This document shows positions 32,617 to 45,000 of a DNA stretch of 64,000 bases, in pieces (positions within the stretch are counted from its first letter, which is position 1; each line of letters begins with the position of its first letter). The DNA lies in assembly GCA_026874595.1 (NCBI GenBank), contig CM049313.1:72904659-72968658 (forward strand), in the 5' to 3' direction. This stretch comes from Sipunculus nudus. Lineage: Eukaryota; Annelida; Sipuncula; Golfingiida; Sipunculidae. Below the pieces are notes generated by a model that was not told the DNA's origin, did not search any database, and saw only the letters and a program-made list of their open reading frames with translations. A program made the translations under genes and the position numbers.

Positions 32617-35600
32617 TGGAGGGAGCAAGTAAGGCAGATAGAGCAGAGAGATGAGACACCAGAAATATGTTTTATAGAGCGTGAAAGGACAATGGGCATA
32701 ACACCAAAAAAAAACGAGAGAGTCAAAGGCACATGACAGGCGGTTATATATTTAATCAGAGAGGGAGAGAGAGATAGAGAGATAGAGAGAGAGAGAGCGC
32801 TAAAAATTACAAAAGTGGGGGACAAAGGGCAAAATTGAAGTGACAAGCTGATCATATTTAACCGTCTCATTAACCTCGTTACCGGTCAAAAAGCCTGTTT
32901 AGTTCTGTATCTCTTTAGTGTTTAAAGTTATATCGCTATACTCGATTTTAAATCCTTTTTATATTGAATATTAGGCCTACATTGTGCTATATCTAATACA
33001 TATATCAGTAACCAGTGTTTAAAATAAAAATGTAATGCTGCTAGACACGTAGACGTTACATAGGAGACATATATAAAGTACATGTTTAAATCTCATGTAA
33101 ATATGATGTAATTAAAAAGGGAAGGTAAATAATGGTAAATATACATATCCATCCTCCATTTAATTTATCTTTTAGAATTGAAAGGGCATGTTTTTATTAG
33201 CTCGAAACCCCAAGTTCATCAACAAACAATTAAAAACAGGGAGTTAAATAAAAAAAATAAGGCATCCCAAAAAATAAAGCAAATGTGATTGATGTTGTAA
33301 GTTGGCTATATAAATGCAATTGATATAATGATTGCGTTCTCAATTTCCCTTGTCTAGACCACAACAAATTAATAAAAAAGGAATTAATTTATTTCACTTA
33401 CCTTTGATAGAGCATCCAAGCACTTTGACCATCCAGCCACAAATATAACTAACGTTGGTGTACAGGGCGTAAAGCTTTTCTGAAGGACAAAGTTGGCTAC
33501 CGCCGCTTATAACCCCAGTCAGTTTGTTGTCGGACACAAACGGGCCGCCCGAGTCCCCGTAACAGGCATTGGTGTAGTTTACGGCCTCGTGCAGCCCCGC
33601 ACATAATTCATGAGCTTTTGGTTCGAGTTCTTCTGCCTGGCAATTCTCGTGAGGATACGTACGGACGGACGCGGTTTGGAGAACGTCAGAAAAGGTACCG
33701 TCATTACGGTCAGGCACTGTCTGTCCCCAGCCTGAAATGTCACCGGTTTTATTTATCCCTGGGGGCGTACAATCCAGAGGAATCAATTGGACGTCACCAG
33801 ACAGTTTAACCTTTTTCATCAGCTTGAGAATCGCCACATCCACTTCTGCATCTTTGTGCATATACACCTTCTTAACGCTGATAACCTTACGGTTCGGTTG
33901 ACCTTTAGATACAGTGTGGCTGCCGACTACAACCCTACGACAGAAAAAGCGGTGTCAATCAATTAATCATTCAATCAATCAATCAACCAATCAATCAATT
34001 ATTTGGGCAAGGATATCACCATTTAAAACTTAATGCATGGATGAATAAAAGCGTTATCCTAGTTTAATATATGATCTTGTAATTTTTTTTTTCAAGTTTT
34101 TATACTTCATGACGCTAGGTATATTTTAACTTGTTGTAAAGAGTGTGACAGATTTATAATCTCCCACCGCTGACACGCACACGCACACACACACACACAC
34201 ACACACATCTTCCTGTAGATTTACTCGTTTAATATATATTGGCCAATAGTTAGGAATTGATAGTGAATGAGTGAATGTGTTCATCTATTATATTGCCCTC
34301 TACAAAGATACAAGAATGAATGTAATATTAGTCAACTCAAAGTATACTTAGCCCTGGCAGGAGTTTATGTGATACTCGCTATTCATATATGAATACAGTG
34401 ATAAAAATACACAATCAGAAAAAGAGGCATTGCCCTGTTACAAATGGAAGATACCAAAAGTCAAGTGGTGAAGAGGCAATATATCATTTTCTTTTCAATG
34501 CATATACTTTCTGACAAAATGATCATTCGTCAGTAATACTTGTCCCAGTGGAGTCTTAACATCCGCATAAATGATAATATAAGTAGGGGTTATTTGGTGT
34601 CTTCATGCAAAACAAGCAATATGTGCCAAAATGTATTTGGATAATTCTGTCCAACGATCTGTGATGTAAATTCTCACCGTCCGCCGATGCAGCGCTTGCA
34701 CACTCTGGGTCAAACGGTGCATATATACTGTAGCTAGGCTGTTAAGTCGTTCTTATAGATATAGATAATACGAAGTTCTCTCTCTATCCTTACACACACA
34801 GACATGGTTACAGAATCAGACTTACGACATATTAGATATTTTAACATGTTCTACGCAATGCCTGGCTGTCGCCACGAACTTTTCTCCAATCAGCGCCCCG
34901 GTGCATTTATATCCGCTGCCGAAATGGAGCTGAATGGCGTACGGACGCTCTCCGGCGACCACGGGCCGGCCTGTAATAAATGGGGGTGGAGTAAAGTTCA
35001 CAGGTTCGAAAAAATAGTGTACGTATAACGAAGTTGGAAATAGTACTAAAATAAAAAAGATATGTTAAACAACAATTGCTCTTCTCTGGTACCATGCATG
35101 CACCCCTGATTTTGCTGCGCCCATCTCTACTAAAATTGCCACCGCTAGGAGGATGTGCGTTCATCCCCGTTCGTGTTTTTTCTGTGTGTGTGCTTGGGCA
35201 TTACGGGAATGAGCCAATGAAGAATCGATAAGATTTTGGTGTAGATCCGGCTCATGATCCGGATTCAGGAACAATTTCAAGGAATATTTTCTAATGTAAA
35301 GTCATTTATGCACGAATGAACCTGGAATTATAGATTGAAAAAGTAAATGCAAACACGGTTTTCGGAGCATCTCACATTAGAGACCCCCCCCCCCCCCCAA
35401 AAAAAAAAAATGAATACTTATTTATTGTTACTACTACTGTTTCTACTTGGCTAAAATTACAAATAAAATGTAAATCCCGTTTACTTTTAAAATGTTGAAC
35501 ATTTTTGCACATATTATTTGGACTTATTCTTATCGAGAAAATTTTTTTAAAACAAATTTTACACACAATCATTACACCTAGAAATTTGATCGTTATCACC

Positions 35601-36508
35601 ATTGCCACAATTGACCTAACCATAAACTATTTGTGACCTTAATCGCATATTCATTCAATAAATAATCACGGGCAGAGCAGTGGCAAGCAACCAATAAAGT
35701 TATCGTTGGCAATTTAAACAGTCAGTTATCAGACAAGCGCTGAATTTACATAATTTGTTCGACTCTCCTAAACAGAATACGTGTACTGATGTGATCTGCA
35801 CCAGTACCCCAGTCCGCATGTTTTTCTTCCGGAATATTTTTTTTACAATGGTGACAATATAAAACAGTCTAGGCCACAGGTTGCTGGAGCTATTTCGCCG
35901 ACTGCCGATAGAATAATAATGCCTTACCTTACACTTAATTACACGGTACACGAGAAAAATAAACAAAATACTATTAAAACTATATTCGGCGTTCTAGACC
36001 AAAAGCGTCTAAAATGGTGTGTGCGTGTTATGTAATGTTGGCTTGTGAATAGCCACGAAATATTTTATGCATTTCAGTATGATACAAATGAGTTTAGTGA
36101 TGGTTTCACTAAACCGTCGAAAATTCCTTTTATGGTCTTTTTTCATTTCATGAACAGGTGATAATACATGTTACGTTTTAAACATTCTTTTAACAGAAAG
36201 GTTTGATTAAAAGATCGGAAATCATGGACAAGTGCATGATGTAACTCAGTTTCTGTATTTGTGAATGTTAAACTGTAATCATATTTAATTTTTGAATGAA
36301 TACTTTACACACTGGCACCATTATATTGATCCTAGCAAAGTGCATGCCACCACTTAGTATTTGTATTTCATAGGTAATAAAATATGTAATTAATTAAGTT
36401 TTACATACCGTTGATAATGTAATCATCATTTTCATCGGACGCCATTGCTAGTGACAAAATGCACAAACACAAGTGTACAATTGTCGTGAGTAATTTCACT
36501 CGAAACAT
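30458..36508 (-). CDS. Secreted S1-family serine protease with Cys-rich tail (4 exons)
   Basis: Exons on the minus strand: 36508-36409, 34970-34826, 33934-33402, 30636-30458, 957 nt (318 aa plus stop), all GT-AG with agreeing phases. Signal peptide about 1-22 (LLTTIVHLCLCILSLA). The mature start is probably IINGRPVVAG at residue 31. The chymotrypsin-fold triad is H71 (ATARHCVE), D114 (DVAIL) and S210 (CYGDSGGPF). The residue at specificity position 189 is N204, not the Asp of trypsin. Residues 261-318 form a tail with ten cysteines. The last exon is less certain: without it the protein stops at 33394. The likely role is extracellular or digestive proteolysis; the exact specificity cannot be read. 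Confidence 0.8.
31410..31462. repeat. (AC)n-(AT)n microsatellite
   Basis: An AC run followed by a short AT run in the long third intron of the protease gene. Confidence 0.9.
32564..32614. repeat. (GA)n microsatellite
   Basis: A pure GA run of about 50 bp, with a second, impure GA-rich run at about 32757-32800. The leucine/serine ORFs on the other strand are artefacts of it. Confidence 0.9.
33402..33934 (-). CDS. Protease exon 3 (Asp and Ser of the triad)
   Basis: Codes residues about 82-260 with DVAIL (D114), ISGWGQ, C-AGLH and NACYGDSGGPF (S210). Acceptor TGTCGTAG, donor GTAAGT at 33401. The donor overlaps an alternative read-through end ('IKGK' then TGA at 33394), so an unspliced message would simply lack the tail. 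Confidence 0.88.
34172..34206. repeat. (AC)n microsatellite
   Basis: An AC run in the second intron of the protease gene. Confidence 0.9.
34826..34970 (-). CDS. Protease exon 2 (catalytic His)
   Basis: Codes residues 34-82: RPVVAGERPYAIQL, then CTGALIGEKFVATARHCVE with H71. Acceptor TTATTACAG, strong donor GTAAGT, phase 2. The plus-strand ORF in this place is a shadow. Confidence 0.88.
35213..35345 (+). repeat. Dispersed conserved repeat, copy 2
   Basis: Second copy of the 16776-16935 family, in the first intron of the protease gene. A C tract followed by an A tract sits just downstream at about 35386-35411. Confidence 0.55.
36409..36508 (-). CDS. Protease exon 1 (signal peptide and short propeptide)
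   Basis: The ATG at 36508 opens MFRVKLLTTIVHLCLCILSLA, a clear signal sequence. A short acidic stretch (SDENDDY) and the start of the mature chain (IIN) follow, ending at donor GTATGT in phase 1. A TTTAAAAG box lies about 105 bp upstream of the ATG (about 36613-36620) and could be the TATA element. Confidence 0.8.
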
Positions 36509-37583
36509 CTTATTCTTTTTGGTTCGTCAGATAACAAAATTCTCTGGGTTGAGCTTCGTGGTGTACGGTTGTTTCGTGGTCTTAGTGGTGACAGTCCTCA
36601 CTTAACCCGCTTTTAAAGTATTCTAACACGGTGACGTATTAAGGTAGTTACACTGTTCATTTAACATTTTGTTTTGTCGATGTCGCTTGTCAAACAGCAC
36701 ACATGCGTCACATTCTACACACGACCCCGCAATACGTTCAGCATACTGTACCAATATTCATGTCGGAGAACGATAAATCAAATACATGTCATTGAAAATA
36801 ACCAGACCGTAACATAGAATACCGGGAAAGATGTAAACAGGACATGTCCTCGCATCTTCTTTTTTTTTCTGAAGCACCTTTTCATCTTTCTTTCAATTGA
36901 GGTTTTGATTCTCTAAACGGTGGCGCAAGCACCTAGGCCAATCAGTGCATGAAAATCGGCATCGACGCGTTATGTGATGTGAGTTGTCTCAATCTTGAAA
37001 CATTTTCATTTCCTTGTGTGATCAATTGATGTATCTGACAAGTATTTATACAGTACCATGACTCTGTGCTGTCATGTTCCTTTGTCTCACTGTCCGTCGG
37101 TCAGCCCGTCTGTAAATTAAAATCAAACCGTATAATTGAAACAAAATAGAAAGTTTCAGTTTGTATGAAAGAACTGTAGCAGAACCAAAATATTTTCATA
37201 TGATTGTAAAAAAAAGTTAAAAAGTATATAAGGGGCTTGCTGTTACCTAATGCCTTAAAGGATCAATTATTTTATTTTATTATAGTAAAATATTGTTTGA
37301 AAAAAGCAGAAAAATTCATCAGTTTATGCATTATTGAAAAAAGATTCTATTCCTTGCCTAAACTGATATACGCTTTATGGGGTCTACGATATGAATTTAG
37401 ATTATGTTCAAATTGAATCAAGTTGATGTTTTTGCAGAGATGCCACCTCAACAGACCCTCAGTAGTACTACCTGGATATATGAACCGGCAATTTTCAGTT
37501 GATCGGCCTACATACAACTGACAGACAGGCAGTTGTCAAAGGCAAGGTGACAGAAGATCAGACAGACGTGGCTTACAATTAAA

Positions 37584-37802
37584 ATGTTCGTCAAACTTCT
37601 TCTTTTTATGTTATTTTCTGCAAGCGACCTCTTTCCGCACCACGCATGGAAACCACGTCGTGTGATTCATTTCTTGTTCGTGTATTGGTGCTGTCGTTCA
37701 CAGGGACGCTTGGCTGCGTTCCGCACCGACGGTCTTGGGCCTGACTTCCTGGTTGAAAATCCCATAATGCAGAATAAATTATATTATTATAGCCGGAGTT
37801 GA
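37584..37802 (+). CDS. Possible small secreted peptide ORF
   Basis: A 72-residue ORF begins MFVKLLLFMLFSASDLFP, a plausible signal peptide, followed by a basic, aromatic-rich chain. No family is recognised and codon signal is too short to judge. Chance ORFs of this size are common here, so it is only a candidate. It could also be a fragment of a spliced gene, since TCGTTCACAG inside it looks like an acceptor. Confidence 0.2.
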   Translation: MFVKLLLFMLFSASDLFPHHAWKPRRVIHFLFVYWCCRSQGRLAAFRTDGLGPDFLVENPIMQNKLYYYSRS

Positions 37803-37942
37803 CGATCAGAGAGACTATAATGGTTTTGGGTCAGCGTGTGTGTGCGCGTGGTAGGCCTAAATCTGTAATTCTATTCAAATATTAAATTATTTAATACTTG
37901 GCTACACACTGATTATCATATACAACCGTATGACACGGACAT

Positions 37943-39090
37943 GTCTGAAAATACTTTGTCCTATTGATTTCAGTTGAGCCCCGAAAGGTGGCGATGCTGA
38001 TGAGGTCAGTCGGTACGTGCACAGTGCAATGATGTGTGACGTAACATGAACTCATTGACTCTGAAAACAAACACCTACTCGTACACACGTTGTTTGTGCA
38101 ATTTTTTGTTGTAACTGACGTATTTCTCTGGCTAACGAACCGTCCCGTCAACAATCTTAACTAGTTATATCTAGCTAGGACACTAATAGGTATGACGTGT
38201 CATGCGTCTCGATCAGTCTGTCAATCTCTCTGTCCCTCTGTATATCTGCCTGTCTGTCTGTCTGTCTATTGACCCTAAACATGTGCAAGGGAAAGGTACA
38301 TATATAAACACACAAAAGCAAGCAATAAACTATCCTAAAGGCAGATCAACGAGCAGCCAGAGAGAAGATCAAACAGTCATTGGTCAGTATATAATAATCG
38401 TCTTCTCTCACCAATATATAGTATTATGAACACAAGTAGCCTACTTTGTAAGCCTCCCAGTCCCAGTATTATATAGAGCGGATACTCTGTCTAGAACACA
38501 AGCCGCCACTTCCTTCAGTGTACAAGAAAAACTCAACATCGGTGATTCATTATAACCTCCGCCAAAGAAGGTTACATGGGGTTATGTGATACGCCGTATT
38601 TGTGTGTGTGTATGTGAGTCCCAGCCATATCTTCGGAAGTTGTCGCTGAAAATACTTTGTCCTATTGATGACAGTTGAGCCCCGAAAAGTGGCGATGGTG
38701 ATGAGGCTAGTCGATACGTGCACAGTGCAATGATGTGTGACGTAACATGAACTCATTGACTCTGATAACAAACACCTACTCGTAGACACGTTGTTTGTGC
38801 AATCGAACGTATTTTTTGTTGTAACTGACGTATTTCTCTGGCTAACGAACCGTCCCGTCAACAATCTTAACTAGTAATATCTGGCTAGGATACTAGTAGG
38901 TCAGTATATAATAATCGTCTTCTCTCACCAATATATAGTATTATGAACACAAGCCGCCACTTCCTTCAGTGTACAAGAAAAACTCAACATCGGTGATTCA
39001 TTATAACCTCCGCTAATGAAGGTGACATTGGGTTATGTGATCAGCTGTATTTGTGTTTGTGTGTGTGTCCTAGCTATATCTTCGGAAGTT
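37943..39090. repeat. Local tandem duplication of about 0.5-0.7 kb
   Basis: Block 37943-38190 recurs at 38646-38900, block 38380-38433 at 38899-38952 and block 38502-38640 at 38954-39090, all in direct order and mostly near-identical. The changing offset (703, 519, 452 bp) shows indels between the copies, including a TCTG-rich insert around 38220-38270 in the first. Confidence 0.75.
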
Positions 39091-39699
39091 TTCGATGAAT
39101 GTTGAGGATGGATCATGTCCGAAATAAGAAATTCTTAGTTTTTGATGGATCGTTGCGTTAATATGTGTATCTGGATACAAATCCCTTTAAATTCGCCCCA
39201 TTTTGTTTGCTTTCTCGTGAGTTTTTTTTTCCGTAGAACATATTTAAAAATAAACTTTAATCATATCTTCCTTCCTCTACGGTCAACTCTCTCAAAAAAT
39301 TTTCATTGGAGAACTTAATGGGATATCCTTGGGGCAAGGGAAGTACATTTAACGTTCAAGGGCGAGTCTCATCGTCATGGTGACGTTAACATAAAGGATG
39401 CTGGGTCAGTGACAATGACGTCATAATAACGTCTCGCGGTCCTGACACACTGTTTGTTGGCTGTACAGCCTTGGAGGGAAGGCCGATATATATGAAATTG
39501 AGGTGTCCATTTTTCTGGGCTAGGAAATAGGCCTTGTTGGTGGATGGCATTGCTGCTTTCCCGGTGACCTAGCTCACCTCAGGCGTTTTTCTTGAGCCTA
39601 ATAAGTCACAGAGTATATGTAACTGGTCTTTGTCCGCCGACCTCTACGGAAGTTTTGAGATGTTCAAAGATGCCACGGATATGTCACTCCGTGGACTGA

Positions 39700-40710
39700 C
39701 CGTTAAGTTACAGCCATTGGCCGCAACGACCCCGTGCTCATCACTGCTACTTCTGTACGTCGGATCTTCACCAAACTTGACATGTGCATACATATGGGTG
39801 AGAGGACGAAGCCTAGTTAAAATGGGGTCACGGCCCTTAAAAAAAGAGTGACCTTGTGGGGGCCAGGAGAGCCGAGTTGTAAAACGCCCGTCCCTCTCTG
39901 CTGACGACCTTGGTTCGATCCCAGCTGTTGCCATGAGTGTGGGTTATAGTGGCCCGTCCAATGTCGGTGGTTTTCTCCGGGTTACTCGCCTTCCTCTACC
40001 TCATTACACGGGAGTAACTTGTATCCACTGTCAACTTGCCTTCAAGTCCGGACCTTCCATAACAAAAACTCGAACTGTCAAAACTTCTGCTCTAGGGAGC
40101 GGTGCAGACATAGCTTTGGTTATGCGCTGTGACAAGCTCGAGCGCCAACTTCACTTGAATAATAACAAACAAAAATAAAATAATCGAGTGACATTGTCCT
40201 TGAATAGGTAATTTTTTGTAAAAATCACACAAAATCTTGAATATTTCAAGAAAGATTGCAACAATCAGGTTGACCGAAGATCTTGGGTTTCTTTGTCTGG
40301 ATTTCTTTACGCGAGACTGGTGGCCAAACTTTTTGTCCTCTTCTTATTTTCGCATCTTTTAAAAAACCCCCATCACTGCCTATTTACAGTAAACCCCCAT
40401 TAGTGCCACATTACAGTACTAAATAACTTGACAGATTTATTTAATGTTCTGCACATGCATAGATATGGGTCAGGTGCTAAAGTCTTTTTAAATTCGGGTC
40501 ATAACCTTTACTATAAGAATGGCCTTGGCCTTGAATATTTCCATATTAGGTAAAAATCAATGAAATCATAAATATTTCAAGAAATAATGCCTGGTTTTTG
40601 GCAAAAATCAAGTTGACCGAAGATCTTGGATAACTTTATCGTGTGCGCGAAACTAGTGGCGACACCTTGTGTCCTGTTCTTGTTTTATTCGTATCTTTTG
40701 ATACCCCCAT
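39700..40710. repeat. Tandem repeat, about 345-bp unit, interrupted by a SINE
   Basis: Two related units abut (about 39730-40385 without the SINE, and 40385-40710). A third continues at 48354-48700, on the far side of the Gmr1-type element. Shared blocks: AACTTGACA, GTGCATACATATGGGT / GCACATGCATAGATATGGGT, AGTTGACCGAAGATCTTGG, TGGCC(TT)GACCTT. The retrotransposon therefore landed in a pre-existing repeat array. Confidence 0.6.
39857..40185 (+). repeat. tRNA-derived SINE with target duplication
   Basis: Same family as 5478-5703: tRNA-like head with GAGTTGTAAAACGCCCG and B box GGTTCGATCCC, body GGTTTTCTCCGGGT, and an A-rich tail (AACAAACAAAAATAAAATAA). The flanks GAGTGACCTTG (39846-39856) and GAGTGACATTG (40186-40196) look like a target-site duplication with one change. 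Confidence 0.75.
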
Positions 40711-41844
40711 TGTCACCCCTAACTTAACATGAAAACTTTACAACGGATATATCCTATAAAACAATAGGATGGGTTTACGCTCGCCACTTGATTTCACTCA
40801 TCAAGAAATTAGATCCCGGTCATTACAGGTGACATTTCCAGGTTCTTTTAAGGACGTGTATTAAAATACCAGACAATCATACACCTAGATCAATAGAAAC
40901 TATGAGACATCAGGTTAAATTCACAAATATAATTCAAGACAATACTTACAGAGACACCAATGTGAGTGTGTGCGTTGATGTGTCAATACGACAGCTCTTC
41001 ACATTAAAATTACAGGATATTTTACTGAGTCCATGGTTTGTATAAAAAAACCATAAAGTCCAGTTCCTTCAGAGATCTCTGGTTACTGTTTTGTGTAGAA
41101 TCTAGCGTATGGATAGTACCATATAGATCTAGTCTTTCTGAGTTTAGTGATCTTCAACTGATCTTGCTTGTCTGCGACCCGGGTATGTTTACGTTCACAT
41201 GAATGCAATAGAGCCCTTTGTTTACGAGGAGCTTAGAGTCCTTGACCTTGCTCTTGTAGCAATGGTTTCTCGGCTTCCGGCGGTTATGTATCTAGGTCAA
41301 GCTGAACTAGGTCGGCAGGTGACAAACGCTCTCTCACTTTATCGCCAATACGAAGCTCTGTCGGCAGCACGGCTGAGTTCTCATGAGCTGGGTCTTTGCC
41401 TCATGTAGAAGCTTGCTTCTATGCCGTTCCTGGCGTTTCAATGTTCGTGCGTGCGTGCTGCCACCTCAAGCTTCAAGACCCAACTGAAGGCAGCTTCCAG
41501 CGTCTCTCCCTGAACTCTGACGTCACAATCGTCGTCACAATACGACGATCCGGTTCTCTGATTGGCTTATTTCTCAAGTGCCCCATATAAGGATATATGT
41601 GACCTAGTTTGACTGTTAGCGTCACCATGGCGACCCACATACCAATGTAATAATACACACGACGTGACACGGATAAATCAGCTGATAGCCAATGGGATTT
41701 CATACAAGAATACACAATATATATATACAATCAAGACCTGTCAACGCTTTAGGATGACGCTTCACGTCAATATCAATAGAGAACAGACTTCGTTAAACTA
41801 TGATACAAAACACCGTACATATTGTCACCTATTGTCTGGTGACA
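40711..41844 (-). repeat. 3' LTR of the Gmr1-type element
   Basis: 1134 bp with perfect terminal inverted TGTCACC/GGTGACA. It carries, on the + strand, a CRE TGACGTCA (41518-41525), an inverted CCAAT box (ATTGG, about 41560) and a CArG box CCATATAAGG (41583-41592). Short ORFs inside are not genes. Confidence 0.93.
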
Positions 41845-41859
41845 TCACCCCCTCCTTTT
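41845..41859 (-). other. Polypurine tract of the Gmr1-type element
   Basis: On the element strand AAAAGGAGGGGGTGA abuts the 3' LTR (TGTCACC). This is where plus-strand DNA synthesis would be primed. Confidence 0.8.
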
Positions 41860-42064
41860 AAGGAAAATACACAGTATTTTCTCGATACATCGTATCGTTC
41901 TATCTTACAGGGTCCAGCTAAACATATTTACATGTAGCAATACATAGCAATACATAAGGGTCATGTAACAAGTTGTCATTAGTACATGCCCACGGTCTAT
42001 GACACAGGGCAAAATCTTGTACATGTTTAGACTTAACTGGCTAAACATTATAGCTCATTACATC

Positions 42065-45000
42065 CTAACACTCAGGCAGTCTGCTAAGAAAATCAGGTCC
42101 ATGGTTTAGTTTACCTGACACTGCTTCAATATCAAATCTAAACTCTTGTAGAACCAGTGCCCATCTCATTACTCTCTTATTAGCACATTTTGATTTGCTA
42201 ATACACTTTAATGGTTTGTGGTCGGTCTGAATGGTGAACGGTCTACAAGCCAGGTACATCTCAAATTTCTGTACAGACCATACAATTGCTAATGACTCTT
42301 TCTCGATGGTGGAGTAAATTCTCTCCCTGGGCAATAGTTTACGACTGGCATAAGCTACTGGGTGCATGATCCCCTCGTGTCTTTGCATCAGGATACAGCC
42401 AATACCCACATCAGATGCATCACATTTCAAATAAAATCGTTTACTGAAATCAGGTAGCTTCAGTATGGGAGGGTCTGACAGTTTAGCCTTTAGAGAACAG
42501 TACGCGTTCTCGTGTACGGGTTTCCAGTCTAGTTTGTTAGGTTGACCTTTACGCGTTAGATCAGTCAAGGGCACCGCTATTTCCGCATAGTTTGGCACGA
42601 ATTTTCGATAGTACCCTGTAAGACCTAGGAATGCTCGCAAAGCCTTCTTTGTCTTAGGTCTATCAGTGCTCTGTATTCTCTTGAGCAAAACTGGATTAGT
42701 GGCCAAGTTGCCCGTGCCTACAAGGTGTCCCAAAAACTCTAGGCTCTGGTAGCCTATGAAGGTTTTAGCTGGTTTAGCTGCTAAGTTTGCACATTCTAGT
42801 CTAACTAGCACTTCTCTAAGAGTTCTTAAGTGCTCGTCCCAAGTCTCTGCGTGTATTAACACGTCATCTACATAACATACTACATTCGGCATGTCGCTGA
42901 ACATTTTCCGCATCATGCGGGTGAAAACCGCTCCGGCAGTTACCAGGCCGAATGGCATAACCCTAAACTGGTAATGGCCATCGGGTGTAACAAAGGCCGT
43001 CTTATCGCTGGATTCCTCAGAAACAGGGATCTGCCAGTAACCTTTCGTCAGGTCAAGCTTTGTAAAAAACTGGCTTTTCGCGACTTCGACAAAAAGTGTT
43101 TCTGGATCCGGCATGGGTTCAGGATCGAACACGACTGATTGGTTCAGCTTTCGGTAGTCTATCACGAATCTAGTCTTACCGTCAGGTTTCCTAAGCAGGA
43201 TACAGGGGGACGCATAGCTAGAATCTGACTGTTCAATAATGCCTAAGTTTAACATTTCCTGGATTTCTGTTCGCATTGTCTCTCGCAGTTCAAAAGGCAC
43301 CCTATAGGGCCTAGTTTTTACAGGTACATCAGATGAGAGTTTAATGCTACATTCTACAACATTGGTAAGCTTGGGTACATCTGTGAATACATCCCCATAT
43401 TGCCTAAGCAGACTGAGTATTTCACGGCGCTGACACTTGCCTAGGTCAGCATTTACCTGAACATCTCGCTCAGTCTGGCGGCGCGCATACGACGGTAACG
43501 ACATGTGGGCATCCTCATCAATCCCTTCTGGGTTTAACTCTCCGAACACGGGAGGCTCTGTTTCCCCGTCTACACCGTCAGGATCATGTATAGAATCAGG
43601 TGCGCCCTTGGCTACCGCTGCCAGAATATGCTGGGGCTCGTTTCTAGCATGGTACCGTTTCAGCATATTCACGTGGAAGGTTTTAACCTTATCGCCAATC
43701 TTAATCCGATAGTCTAAGTCCCCAACCCTGTTTACAATAGTATAGGGGCCTTTCCACTGTACCATTAATTTGTTCCGCTCCGTCGGGAGTAACAACAAAA
43801 CTTCGTCTCCGGCCTCAAACCTGCGCGTGCATTTACCTCTATCATATAACAGTTTGTGTCTATTCGCTGATTTGTTCAACGCCTCTCTAGCTAACGCGCA
43901 TGTGTCGCTTAGTTTGTCTTGTAGGTCCAGGACGTATTGGTACGTGGTTTTAGTCTCGACGCTAGTATCTCGCTTGGTCCACAGGTCCCTTAGAATCCGC
44001 ATCGGTCCTCTAACGATCCTACCATAGAGCAACTCAAAGGGTGAGAACCCTGTGCTCTCATGTGGCGCTTCTCGGTACACAAAAAGCACGGCGCTGAGGT
44101 ACCGATCCCAATCTCGCGGTCTTTCCTCGCACATCCGTTTCAACATTAACTTTAACGTTCCATTGAATCTCTCCACCATTCCGTTGCACATAGGATGGTA
44201 AGGAGTAGTGGTGAGCTGTCTTACAGACAAAACACGGCTAACTTCTCGCATGAGGTCTGACGTAAATTGTGTTCCCATGTCAGTAAGCACCTCTGACGGC
44301 ACTCCTAACCGCGCATAAATATCAACTAGCGCATCAGCCACAGAGACTGTATCTATGTTCTTTAAAGCAACAGCCTCCGGATATCTAGTGGCATAATCCA
44401 TAACGGTCAGAATATACCTGTGACCTCTCTCAGACGCTGGATGGATCGGCCCAACCAGATCCATCGAAATTCTACGCCAGGGCTCATCAATTAATGGCAT
44501 CTGGCCTAACGTAGCTCCAGGCACCTTGCCTTTCGGTATGGTTTTCTGGCAAATGGGACAGGACTTGCAAAACTCAGCAATGTCATTATACATCCCTTTC
44601 CAGAAAAACTGAGTTCTCACGCGGTCGTGCGTTTTGTCTATGCCCTGATGGCCCGCCATAACCGCTTCGTGGCCCATCCTCATTACGTCGTACCGTAACG
44701 TCTGAGGTACCACCACTCGAGATCCATCTTGATCTCCCCGTTTATCACTCACAACCCGAACTAAATATCCGTCCTCAATTCTAAATGGACTATCATTTCT
44801 AGCCTCTCTAGCTAGCCTCCAATACGGCGCTAAAGACCCATCCTCCTCCTGCGCCTTCAAAAATTCGGCCGGACTCACATCGGCAACTGGGCTTGCAACA
44901 TTCAAGCTACGCGTCGGTATCTGTTTCTCTCGTGCAGCGCTCCGTGTCTCCACCGCGGACGACACCTCCTTTTGTGACTCTACACCGTCACACACTATGC

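Noticed and set aside
32386-32870. Serine/leucine-rich minus-strand ORFs
   Set aside because: Produced by GA microsatellites.
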